From JAXMEQ01 sp046348225 (GTDB lineage: Bacteria; Pseudomonadota; Gammaproteobacteria; Burkholderiales; Burkholderiaceae_C): a DNA stretch of 64,000 nt. A program made the position numbers and the translations under genes. Below the pieces are notes generated by a model. That model ran no database searches and was not told the DNA's origin. It was given only the letters and a program-made list of their open reading frames with translations. The stretch lies in the NCBI GenBank assembly GCA_046348225.1, contig JAXMEQ010000008.1:1-64000 (forward strand), given 5' to 3'. This document shows, piece after piece, positions 44,270-51,533 of this stretch. Numbering within the stretch: position 1 is the stretch's first letter; each line of letters starts with the position of its first letter.

Positions 44270-44542
44270 CTAGCGGTGCTCGCAGGCCAGTCGCCAGTCG
44301 CAGCGCAGGCGTTGCCGGGTGTCGGCCCGCAGCCGCCAGGTGACATAGAGCCCCGGCAGCGCCATGCCCAACAGGCACAGCGGCAGCACCATGACCTGCC
44401 CGAACGCCAGCGCGGGCAGCCAGCCCACCCAGCCCATCAGCCAGAGCGTGAGCACGCCGTCGAGCAGGTGGTATTCAAAGGGGTGGTCTTCCCGGTGATG
44501 GACATGCCATTGCTTGATGCGCTGAAGCTCGGTAAGTGTCAT
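44270..44542 (-). CDS. Small membrane protein, function unknown
   Basis: A 90-residue protein with a hydrophilic, His-rich N-terminus (KQWHVHHREDHPFEYHLLDG) and two hydrophobic segments at about 28-48 and 50-68, then an Arg-rich tail. I do not recognise the family. It is convergent with the transglutaminase-like gene, four bases apart. The ATG at 44542 (MTLTELQRIKQ) is the likely start. Confidence 0.6.
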   Translation of the reverse strand: MTLTELQRIKQWHVHHREDHPFEYHLLDGVLTLWLMGWVGWLPALAFGQVMVLPLCLLGMALPGLYVTWRLRADTRQRLRCDWRLACEHR

Positions 44543-44637
44543 GGTGACCACCTTCAAAGGGTTGCCACCAATGTAAGTTTGAAGTAAGCCGCCGTCAATG
44601 CCTGTGCCGGCCCGGGAGCCGCACAGGGGCCACCAGC

Positions 44638-45294
44638 TCAGACGCGCCGTCGTCGTGGCACCACCTGCAGCTGCACCGTGGCCCGCGCCGGGCTGGCGCC
44701 CACGGTGACGTTCTGCACCGGCAGGTCGACCAGCTGCTCGCCGTGCCAGACGCGCACCTGCGCAGCGCCGTCGGGCACGTCGTCAAACACGGCCTGGCCT
44801 TCCGGCGTGGTGCGCTGGGCCCAGGGCGACTCGCTCACATAGACATGGCCGCGCATGGAGCCGTGGATGTGGCAGCCCAGCAGCACCGGGCCGGCCTTGT
44901 CCATCACCACCTCGGCCTGTTTCGCCGGTTTGCCGTCAGCCTTGCCGTCCAGTCGCAGCTCAAAGCCGCCCCCGGTGCTGGAGAACTGCGCCAGCCCGGC
45001 GGCCGCGCCGCGCACATGGTGCTCCCAGGGGTCGTTGTTGGTGAACGTGAGCCGGGCGCCCACCGGCACCACGCTCACCGGCGGCACAAAACGCATCTTG
45101 TCCTGGTTGATGGTGGCAGCCATGGGCAGCGGGGTTTTGGGCGTGCCCTTGTTGGCCGGCACCACCACCACCACCGCGTCCTGCACCGGCTTGCCCTCCT
45201 TGTCGAGCACAGTCACCGATACCGTTCCGGCCACGGCCCCCGCCGATACTGCGCAAGCCGCTATAAAAAGTGTAGCAATCCGCATGATGCTCAC
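44638..45294 (-). CDS. Exported cupredoxin-like protein ('methylamine utilization' type)
   Basis: An exported copper-protein-like domain of about 218 residues. After a signal peptide it has a beta-sandwich with a probable type 1 copper site: His in DPWEHH (92/93), then Cys141, His144 and Met147 in GCHIHGSM (numbering from the GTG). The C-terminal half looks like a carboxypeptidase-regulatory beta domain (EGQAVFDDVPDG). Such proteins are often labelled methylamine utilization proteins, without function. The GTG at 45294 overlaps the globin stop (GTGA); the ATG at 45285 is an alternative. The signal peptide is encoded by a dispersed repeat. Likely third gene of the 46678-44638 operon. Confidence 0.78.
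   Translation of the reverse strand: MSIMRIATLFIAACAVSAGAVAGTVSVTVLDKEGKPVQDAVVVVVPANKGTPKTPLPMAATINQDKMRFVPPVSVVPVGARLTFTNNDPWEHHVRGAAAGLAQFSSTGGGFELRLDGKADGKPAKQAEVVMDKAGPVLLGCHIHGSMRGHVYVSESPWAQRTTPEGQAVFDDVPDGAAQVRVWHGEQLVDLPVQNVTVGASPARATVQLQVVPRRRRV
45231..45277 (+). repeat. Dispersed palindromic repeat, copy 6 (signal peptide of cupredoxin-like gene)
   Basis: Plus-strand copy: GGCCCCCGCC, TGCGCAAGCCGCTAT, AAAGTGTAGC, nearly identical in the centre to copies 5 and 7. The host gene is on the minus strand, so the repeat is read as ATLFIAACAVSAGA, the hydrophobic core of the signal peptide. Confidence 0.75.
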
Positions 45295-45728
45295 TTTACC
45301 GTGATGGTGTCGCGGTGCATCGGTGCCAGCAGCGCCAGCAGCTTGTTCTGCTCACGAAAGGGGATGCCCTGTGCGTCCATGGTCTGCTGTAGCACCTCGA
45401 CCAGGGCATTGAAGTCCGACTTCTTGATGTCCAGGTTGCTGTGCGACGACTTCATGTCGGCGCCCTTGTACACGCAGGGGCCGCCCATGACCTGGCAGAA
45501 CTGGTCCACCAGCTGTTCCTTCACGCGCTGCTGGTTGGCGGGCTTGAAGTGCGGGCCGGTACGCGGGTCGGCCAGCAGCCGCACCATGAAGTCGTCCATC
45601 AGTTTCACCAGGCCAGGCTTCTCGCCGAAGGTCTTGTACAGCTCGCTGCTTTGCGCGTGGGCGCCGCCGGCCAGGCTGGCGAATGCGAGGGTGATGGCGA
45701 GGTTCAGGGCAATCAGGGTCTTGTTCAT
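45291..45728 (-). CDS. Exported group 1 truncated hemoglobin
   Basis: A 145-residue globin with a Sec signal peptide (MNKTLIALNLAITLAFASLAGGAHA), so the heme domain of about 120 residues should be periplasmic, unlike most truncated hemoglobins. The proximal heme ligand is His96 in SSHSNLDI, and the GGP motif at 82-84 matches group 1. By eye the B10 position, normally Tyr, is Met48 (DDFMVRLLADP), which would alter ligand binding. It is the middle gene between DUF3034 and the cupredoxin-like gene. Confidence 0.85.
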   Translation of the reverse strand: MNKTLIALNLAITLAFASLAGGAHAQSSELYKTFGEKPGLVKLMDDFMVRLLADPRTGPHFKPANQQRVKEQLVDQFCQVMGGPCVYKGADMKSSHSNLDIKKSDFNALVEVLQQTMDAQGIPFREQNKLLALLAPMHRDTITVK

Positions 45729-45745
45729 GTTGGTTCCTTGGAGGG

Positions 45746-46678
45746 TCAGAAGGCCACTTGCGCCGACAGGTAGGCGCCTTTTTGCTTGCGGTTGTTGGTC
45801 ACGCCCGGGACGATGCGGCCCAGGTCCACATAGGCCAGCGTCAGTGACAGGTTCTTGCTGGGTGCCCAGGCAATGAAAATGTCCTTCCAGTCGTCTTCAC
45901 GCAGTGCGTCGCCCAGGCCGGCGGCGCGGCCCAGCGACTCGAGGTTGTTGGGCTTGAAGCGGTATTCCATGCCCACGGCCAGATCCTTGCGCAGCAGGTA
46001 GGCGACCGAGAACTCGGGCTGCAGGCTGTAGCTGTCGCGCCCCGGCGCGGCCGAGCCGAAGCCCAGCAGGCCGTTCTGGTTGGCCTTGGTGTAACGCAGT
46101 GTGCCGTTGACCAGGATGCCCTGTGCCAGGAACAGCTTGGTGGCGCTGACATACAGGTCGGTGCCGCTGTTTTTCACACCCAGGAAGTTGTAGACCGACT
46201 GGATCGAGCCCGGGCGCGCGCGCTTGTGCTCCACGCCGACGGCAATCTGGGGCATCAGGGTGTCGCTGTCGAGCACGGCGTCGCCGGCGACGCGAACCTT
46301 CAGGCCCACGATGTCCATCTTGATGTGCTGGCCGGGCGTGACGCCAAACGGCGCGATGCCGTTCAATGCGATGGCCGGCGAGGCATTGAAGTCCTGCCGC
46401 GCCACCGATAGCTCGATGCGGTCCTTGAAGCCCAGCGCGGCACCGTAAGTGGTCAGGCCGTAGTCCTGGGTGCTGGCGCGCGAGACATGGGCGGTGGCGC
46501 CGACTTCTCCGTCGGTGGCGTTGCTGCCGATCACGGCCCAGGGCGTCAGGCCGCCCCCGGCAGCGCCGTCGATCGAGCTCACGCCGCCTGTCAGCAGCAG
46601 CTTGCCGGTGTCGGCCTGGGCCAGGCCGCAGACCAGTGCCGTGACGGCCAGCGCCATCGCATTCATTGCAAATTTCAT
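45746..46678 (-). CDS. DUF3034 family protein (probable outer-membrane beta-barrel)
   Basis: An exported 310-residue protein with a signal peptide (MKFAMNAMALAVTALVCGLAQA) and alternating polar/hydrophobic strands ending in a C-terminal Phe (YLSAQVAF), a typical outer-membrane barrel end. It matches the DUF3034 family as I know it. It starts the operon with the globin and cupredoxin-like genes. GGAGAT precedes the ATG. Function unknown; a porin or receptor role is an inference. Confidence 0.8.
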   Translation of the reverse strand: MKFAMNAMALAVTALVCGLAQADTGKLLLTGGVSSIDGAAGGGLTPWAVIGSNATDGEVGATAHVSRASTQDYGLTTYGAALGFKDRIELSVARQDFNASPAIALNGIAPFGVTPGQHIKMDIVGLKVRVAGDAVLDSDTLMPQIAVGVEHKRARPGSIQSVYNFLGVKNSGTDLYVSATKLFLAQGILVNGTLRYTKANQNGLLGFGSAAPGRDSYSLQPEFSVAYLLRKDLAVGMEYRFKPNNLESLGRAAGLGDALREDDWKDIFIAWAPSKNLSLTLAYVDLGRIVPGVTNNRKQKGAYLSAQVAF

Positions 46679-46871
46679 CGGGATCTCCGTAGGAATGGGT
46701 TGTGGGGCCCCCTCTCTACGCGGCGACGTTGCAACTGGATTCAATTTCACCAAAACCAAGGGGGGTGGTCAGGTAAGCCACATCCGCAACGCCGGGCGCG
46801 GCGTAAGGCAAAGGTCTTCCAGGACAACAAGGCATCCCGCCGGGCTGCCACAAACATTCAAGGAGTTCCCC

Positions 46872-47441
46872 ATGCAAGTGATTCAAGCCTCCCGCCGCTC
46901 ATTCATCGGCACCACCGGCTCGCTGTCGGCCGTGGCGGTCGCACTGCTCGCCGGCCGGGACGCGCTGGCCCAGGGCAGCAGCGCCGACCTGTCGAAGGAC
47001 GTTGGCATCCTCAACGTCGCGCTGGGCCTCGAGCACGAAGCCATCAACGCCTACCAGCTGGGCGCGGGCAGCGGCCTGCTGCAAAAGCCGGTGCTGGACG
47101 TGGCGGTCAGCTTCCAGGGGCACCACAAGGCCCACCGCGACGCACTCATCGCCACCATCCAGAAGCTCGGTGGTACCCCGGTGGCCGAGAAGAAGCTCGA
47201 CGAGTACGCGAAGGCGCTGAAGGCCGACACCCTGAAGAACCAGGCCGATGTGCTGGACCTCGCGGCGCGGCTGGAGCTCGGTGCCATCAACGCCTACCTG
47301 GGCGTGATCCCCGTCTTTGGCAACAAGGACCTGGCCAAGGTGGCTGGCCGACTGGCGGCGGATGAAACCCTGCACTACACGGTGCTGACCAGCGCACTGG
47401 GTCGCCCGCTGCCGGCGGGTGCGCTCAGCTTCGGCGCATGA
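46872..47441 (+). CDS. Tat-exported ferritin-like four-helix protein
   Basis: A 189-residue protein with a twin-arginine signal (SRRSFIGTTG at 7-16, ending ALAQ at about 34) and four helices. Possible di-iron ligands are Glu54/His55/Glu56, His84/His85/His88, Glu135, and Glu165/His168 (ETLH). The arrangement fits the ferritin-like superfamily (DUF4439-like). It is divergent from DUF3034, sharing a 193-bp region, and overlaps the cytochrome c gene by ATGA. Role in metal or redox chemistry is inferred only. Confidence 0.78.
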   Translation: MQVIQASRRSFIGTTGSLSAVAVALLAGRDALAQGSSADLSKDVGILNVALGLEHEAINAYQLGAGSGLLQKPVLDVAVSFQGHHKAHRDALIATIQKLGGTPVAEKKLDEYAKALKADTLKNQADVLDLAARLELGAINAYLGVIPVFGNKDLAKVAGRLAADETLHYTVLTSALGRPLPAGALSFGA

Positions 47442-47839
47442 CGCGCTGGCTGCGGACTCTGGTGTGTGCCGCGGCCGGCCTGGCGGCGGCACCGCTGCTG
47501 CACGCCCAGGCCCCGGCGCGGGCCTGGGTCACGCCGCCACCGGGCGATGCCCAGCGCGGCAAGGTGTTGTACGAGTCGCGCTGCGTGGCCTGCCATTCGG
47601 TGGAGGCGCACCGCACCGGGCCGGCGCACCGTGGCGTAGTGGGCCGGCGCGTGGGCAGCGCCAGCGGCTACAGCTACTCGGCCGAGCTGACGGCCTCGCG
47701 CCTGCGCTGGACCCCGCAGACACTGAACGCCTGGCTGGCCGATCCGGAAGAGCTGATTCCCGGCCAGCGCATGGGCTTCCAGGTGGACGACGCGCAGGAC
47801 CGGGCGGACCTGATCGCGTGGCTGGCCACGCTGAAATGA
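47438..47839 (+). CDS. Small c-type cytochrome
   Basis: A 133-residue exported monoheme cytochrome c. It has a signal peptide (1-23, ending LLHAQ), heme-binding CVACH at 49-53 and a probable axial Met111 in PGQRMGFQV. It resembles mitochondrial-like class I cytochromes. It overlaps the ferritin-like gene by ATGA, so the two are co-translated and may form an electron-transfer pair. It is convergent with dinB. Confidence 0.9.
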   Translation: MTRWLRTLVCAAAGLAAAPLLHAQAPARAWVTPPPGDAQRGKVLYESRCVACHSVEAHRTGPAHRGVVGRRVGSASGYSYSAELTASRLRWTPQTLNAWLADPEELIPGQRMGFQVDDAQDRADLIAWLATLK

Positions 47840-47849
47840 GGGGAGGCGG

Positions 47850-49085
47850 CTAGAAAAGCTGCTCGGTAGGCGCTATGATTTTGATAGCGGCTTGCGCAGG
47901 ATTGGCGGGGCCTGCAGCCTGATTTGCCATGTCCACCAGACGCACCAGGCTGCCCACGCGGACGCCCAGCAGCCGGAAGCGCCGCCCCAAGTCCACCCGC
48001 TTCAGGCACAGGCCCGCCGTGTGGCGGATCGCTTTGGCGTCGGCGGTGGGGACGGGCAGGGTCTGGTCACGGGTAACGATCCTGAAATCGGTGTAGCGCA
48101 GCTTCACGCCGATGGTCTTGCCCACATACCCCTTGCGCTGCAGGTCGGCCGCCACCTGTTCGCACAGGCGCGTGAACACCGCGCCCAGCTCGGCCTTGTC
48201 GTGCACCGCATGCAGGTCGCGGTCAAACGTGGTCTCGCGGCTCATCGACACCGGTTCGCTTTCGGTCACCACCGGGCGGTCGTCGCGGCCCCAGGCAGCG
48301 TCGTGCATCCAGGCCCCGTAGGATTTGCCGAAGTTGTCCACCAGCCAGTCGCGCGGCTGCGCGGCGATGTCGCCAATGGTCATGAGGTGCAGCTTGTGCA
48401 GCTTCACTTCGGCCTTGGGGCCGATGCCGTTGATCTTGCGCACCGGCAGCGGCCAGATCCTGGTTTGCACGTCTTCCGGGTACAGCACCGAGATGCCGTT
48501 GGGCTTGTTGAATTCGCTGGCCATCTTGGCGATCAGCTTGTTGGGCGCCACGCCGATCGAGCAGGTCAGGCCGGTGGCTTCGTGGATGCTTTTCTGGATC
48601 AGCCGGGCCAGCACGCGGCCGCCTTCGCGCTGGCCGCCCGGCACGTCGGTGAAATCGATGTACACCTCGTCCACGCCCCGGTCCTCCACCAGCGGCGCAA
48701 TGTCCCGGATGATGGCCTTGAACTGGCGTGAGTACTTGCGTACTTCCTCAAAGTCCACCGGCAGCAGGATGGCCTGCGGCGCCAGCCGTGCGGCCTTCAT
48801 CAACCCCATGGCCGAGCCCACGCCGAACTGTCGGGCCGCGTAGGTGGCGGTGGTGATGACGCCCCGGCCCACATAGGCCTTCAGTCGCGGAAACGCATCG
48901 ACCGGGATTTCGTGGGTGGGCAGCCCGGCGTATTGCTCGGCCAGTGCCTCGTCCAGCCGGCGACGGCCACCGCCAATGACCACCGGCAGCCCCTTGAGCT
49001 GCGGGTAGCGCAGCAGTTCCACCGATGCGTAAAACGCATCCATGTCGAGGTGGGCAATGCGGCGGATGGCGGGTTTGGCGCTCAC
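47850..49085 (-). CDS. dinB: DNA polymerase IV
   Basis: A Y-family translesion polymerase of 411 residues. Catalytic motifs include HLDMDAFYASVE at 12-23 and an acidic EDRGVDEVYIDFTD. The helix-hairpin segment INGIGPKAEVKLHKL and a little-finger domain (TVGVKLRYTDF-like IGVKLRYTDFRI) are present. The GTG start at 49085 gives VSAKPAIRRIAHLDMDAF. The last about 20 residues (NQAAGPANPAQAAIKIIAP) are encoded by a dispersed repeat, so the natural beta-clamp-binding tail may be altered; the end EQLF could still serve. Confidence 0.93.
   Translation of the reverse strand: MSAKPAIRRIAHLDMDAFYASVELLRYPQLKGLPVVIGGGRRRLDEALAEQYAGLPTHEIPVDAFPRLKAYVGRGVITTATYAARQFGVGSAMGLMKAARLAPQAILLPVDFEEVRKYSRQFKAIIRDIAPLVEDRGVDEVYIDFTDVPGGQREGGRVLARLIQKSIHEATGLTCSIGVAPNKLIAKMASEFNKPNGISVLYPEDVQTRIWPLPVRKINGIGPKAEVKLHKLHLMTIGDIAAQPRDWLVDNFGKSYGAWMHDAAWGRDDRPVVTESEPVSMSRETTFDRDLHAVHDKAELGAVFTRLCEQVAADLQRKGYVGKTIGVKLRYTDFRIVTRDQTLPVPTADAKAIRHTAGLCLKRVDLGRRFRLLGVRVGSLVRLVDMANQAAGPANPAQAAIKIIAPTEQLF
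47869..47927 (-). repeat. Dispersed palindromic repeat, copy 7 (C-terminus of dinB)
   Basis: Minus-strand copy: AAATCAGGCTGCAGGCCCCGCC, TGCGCAAGCCGCTATC, AAATCATAGCGCC, read as 19-20 codons at the end of dinB in the same orientation as the gene. The stop comes 15 bases after the repeat. Confidence 0.8.
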
Positions 49086-49170
49086 GCGGCAAGCATAGCG
49101 GGCCGCAGGGCACGCTCATGGCAGCAGCGCTTGACCCGCATCAACACGTGCTGGCGCTACCCCGGGCACC

Positions 49171-50235
49171 ATGCAGGCATTGCAGCGGATGCCCATGTAC
49201 AACCCCATAGACACCGGCGTTCACGCCACCCTTCATCCCCGATCCGGCGACGCCACCCCAGGCGCCGGGGTCGCCGTTGAACGGCTGATGTATGCCAGCC
49301 AATGCTGTATTGCCGGCCCGGTGTTCGGCGAAATGCACCGTATCCGCGAGCACGCCCTGCAGCGCAACGTGGCCGACCAGGTGCATGTGGCATTGCTGCA
49401 CCAGAGCGGCTGGTTCATGGAATGGTTGGAAGGCCCCACGCAGGGTGTGCGCGCCGTCATGGCGCGGGTGGCGCGCGATCCGCGGCACCGCGGTGTCAAG
49501 CTCATTCACCAGAGCCGCGGTCCGCGCCGGCTGACCGAGCCCTGGTCGATGGCCATCGTCCAGGCGCGGGACGCACCGGCGGACTTTGCCCGGCGCGTGG
49601 CCGCGCTGCGCGCCGAGCACCTGGGCGGCCAGGTCATGGAGCCCGCTGCGGTCTGGCGGCGGCTGTCGACGCCGCTTGCCCACCCGGGCGCGGCGCTGCA
49701 GGCCATGAATGACCAGTTCCAGCGCGTGATGGTGTGCTCGGCCCAGGGCACCGGGTCGTTTGACATGGTGCGCTGGCTGGGCCAGACGCATGGTGCAGAG
49801 GTGGTGCACCGGCGCTTCGCCGGCGCCCGGGCCGAAGCCCTGGATGTGGCCACCGACTATGTGGACCTGGATGTCGGCGCCGTGGTGCGCCGCGTGATTG
49901 CGATGGCACGCAACGGCCTGGAGATCGGCCTGACCCAGGCCTTTCTGGTGGACTACTCCCACGCCATTCTGGTGCTGTGCGGCGACAGTGCGCGCGACCG
50001 CGAGCTGATGCAACGGCTGGTCGCGGCTTGCGCCGGGCTGGCGCACCGGCCCGTGGTGGTGGGCCTGGGCCGCCCATCGGTGGACCACCGCGGACTGCAG
50101 CGGCTGGCCCATGCGGGTGGCCTGGTGTACCTGGACTGCGACCTGGCCGGTGTGGTGGACGCCGAAACCCTGTGGGCCGCAGCCGAGCCGGCGCTGGACT
50201 TCAGCCTGGCCGCGCACTCGGCGTGGCCGGGCTGA
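49171..50235 (+). CDS. BLUF-like flavin domain protein with unknown C-terminal domain
   Basis: The N-terminal half (about 37-130) matches the BLUF fold. Tyr41 (RLMYAS), Asn66, W126 and M128 (PWSM) sit at spacings equal to AppA Tyr21, Asn45, Trp104 and Met106. The essential photoactive Gln63 position is Glu84 (FMEWLEG instead of FLQVLEG). Light sensing is therefore doubtful or altered. The second half (about 183-345) is a separate alpha/beta domain beginning VMVCSAQGTGSFDMVRWLG, which I do not recognise. The gene is divergent from dinB with 85 bases between. The start at 49171 could be slightly later (49189 or 49195). Confidence 0.78.
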   Translation: MQALQRMPMYNPIDTGVHATLHPRSGDATPGAGVAVERLMYASQCCIAGPVFGEMHRIREHALQRNVADQVHVALLHQSGWFMEWLEGPTQGVRAVMARVARDPRHRGVKLIHQSRGPRRLTEPWSMAIVQARDAPADFARRVAALRAEHLGGQVMEPAAVWRRLSTPLAHPGAALQAMNDQFQRVMVCSAQGTGSFDMVRWLGQTHGAEVVHRRFAGARAEALDVATDYVDLDVGAVVRRVIAMARNGLEIGLTQAFLVDYSHAILVLCGDSARDRELMQRLVAACAGLAHRPVVVGLGRPSVDHRGLQRLAHAGGLVYLDCDLAGVVDAETLWAAAEPALDFSLAAHSAWPG

Positions 50236-50247
50236 ACCGGGCCTGGC

Positions 50248-51408
50248 TCAGGGCGAACCGGGGTAGTTGCCCGGCAGCAGGATGTTTTTGGTGACGGTGC
50301 CGATCTTCGTGTGGCCGCAAAACGCCATCGACAGGTCCAGCTCCTTGTGGATGATCTGCAGCACCTTGCTCACGCCTTCTTCGCCCATGGCGCCCAGGCC
50401 ATACAGGAATGCGCGGCCGATGTAGCAGCCCTTGGCGCCCAGCGCGACAGCCTTCAGCACGTCCTGGCCGCTGCGCACGCCGCCGTCCATGTGCACCTCG
50501 ATCTGGCTGCCCACTGCGGCCACGATGTCGGGCAGGGCGCGGATGCTGCTCTCGGCACCGTCGAGCTGGCGGCCCCCGTGGTTGCTGACGATCAGCGCAT
50601 CGGCGCCGCTGGCCACGGCCAGCTTCGCGTCTTCCACGTCCTGGATGCCCTTCAGGATCAACTTGCCGCCCCAGCGCTTCTTGATCCATTCCACATCGCC
50701 CCAGTTAAGCGCCGGGTCAAACTGCTTGGCCGTCCATTCGGAGAGGCTGCCCATGTTGTCCACGCCGCTCACATGACCCACGATGTTGCCGAATTGCCGG
50801 CGCTGCGTGCCCAGCATGCCCAGGCACCAGCGCGGCTTGGTCGCCATGTTGATGAGGTTGGGAATCGTGAGCTTGGGTGGTGCGCTCAGGCCGTTTTTCA
50901 GGTCCTTGTGGCGCTGACCGAGGATCTGCAGGTCCAGCGTCAGCACCAGCGCCGAGCAGTTGGCTGCCTTGGCGCGGTCAATCAGCCGCTCGATGAAGGC
51001 ACGGTCCTTCATCACATACAGCTGGAACCAGAACGGATGGTTGTCGGTGCCTTGGGCCACGTCTTCGATGGAGCAGATGCTCATGGTCGACAGCGTGAAC
51101 GGAATGCCGAACTTCTTGGCCGCACGCGCCGCCAGGATCTCGCCGTCGGCATGCTGCATGCCGGTCAGGCCGGTGGGGGCAATGGCCACCGGCATGGCGA
51201 CTTTCTGGCCCACCATCTCGGTGGCGGTGCTGCGGTTTTCCATGTTCACCGCCACGCGCTGGCGCAGCTTGATGGTCTGGAAGTCGCTCTGGTTGGCGCG
51301 GTAGGTGCTCTCGGTCCAGCTGCCGGAGTCGGCGTAGTCGTAAAACATGCGCGGCACGCGCTTTTGCGCCAGCACGCGCAGGTCTTCAATGTTGGTGATG
51401 ACGGTCAT
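50248..51408 (-). CDS. lldD: FMN-dependent alpha-hydroxy acid dehydrogenase (L-lactate dehydrogenase-like)
   Basis: A 386-residue flavoenzyme that oxidises L-lactate or another 2-hydroxy acid. Features are PRMFYDYADSGSWTE near the N-terminus, IAPTGLTGMQHADGE for FMN binding and the catalytic SNHGGRQLDGA His. The membrane-association loop is not obvious. Lactate is the most likely substrate, but mandelate or glycolate cannot be excluded. An AGGAG site precedes the ATG. Confidence 0.87.
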   Translation of the reverse strand: MTVITNIEDLRVLAQKRVPRMFYDYADSGSWTESTYRANQSDFQTIKLRQRVAVNMENRSTATEMVGQKVAMPVAIAPTGLTGMQHADGEILAARAAKKFGIPFTLSTMSICSIEDVAQGTDNHPFWFQLYVMKDRAFIERLIDRAKAANCSALVLTLDLQILGQRHKDLKNGLSAPPKLTIPNLINMATKPRWCLGMLGTQRRQFGNIVGHVSGVDNMGSLSEWTAKQFDPALNWGDVEWIKKRWGGKLILKGIQDVEDAKLAVASGADALIVSNHGGRQLDGAESSIRALPDIVAAVGSQIEVHMDGGVRSGQDVLKAVALGAKGCYIGRAFLYGLGAMGEEGVSKVLQIIHKELDLSMAFCGHTKIGTVTKNILLPGNYPGSP

Positions 51409-51533
51409 GGGGTGTCTCCTCGATAGCCGTCAATGCTAGCGGCTGCGCCGCGCGCCGGTGTGAAGAAAATTCCAGACCGGCGCCCGGGTCTCAAAAAATC
51501 CTCACGCCGGGCGCCGTGATCAGCAAAACGGCC

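Noticed and set aside
46470..46871. Long N-terminal extension of the ferritin-like protein
   Set aside because: It overlaps the divergent DUF3034 gene; the ATG at 46872 begins at a clear twin-arginine signal with an AAGGAG site upstream.
51424..51470. Possible tenth repeat copy upstream of lldD (GATAGCC...GCTAGCGGCTGCGC)
   Set aside because: Only fragments of the centre match, and the CAGCCCGC box is missing, so it may be chance.
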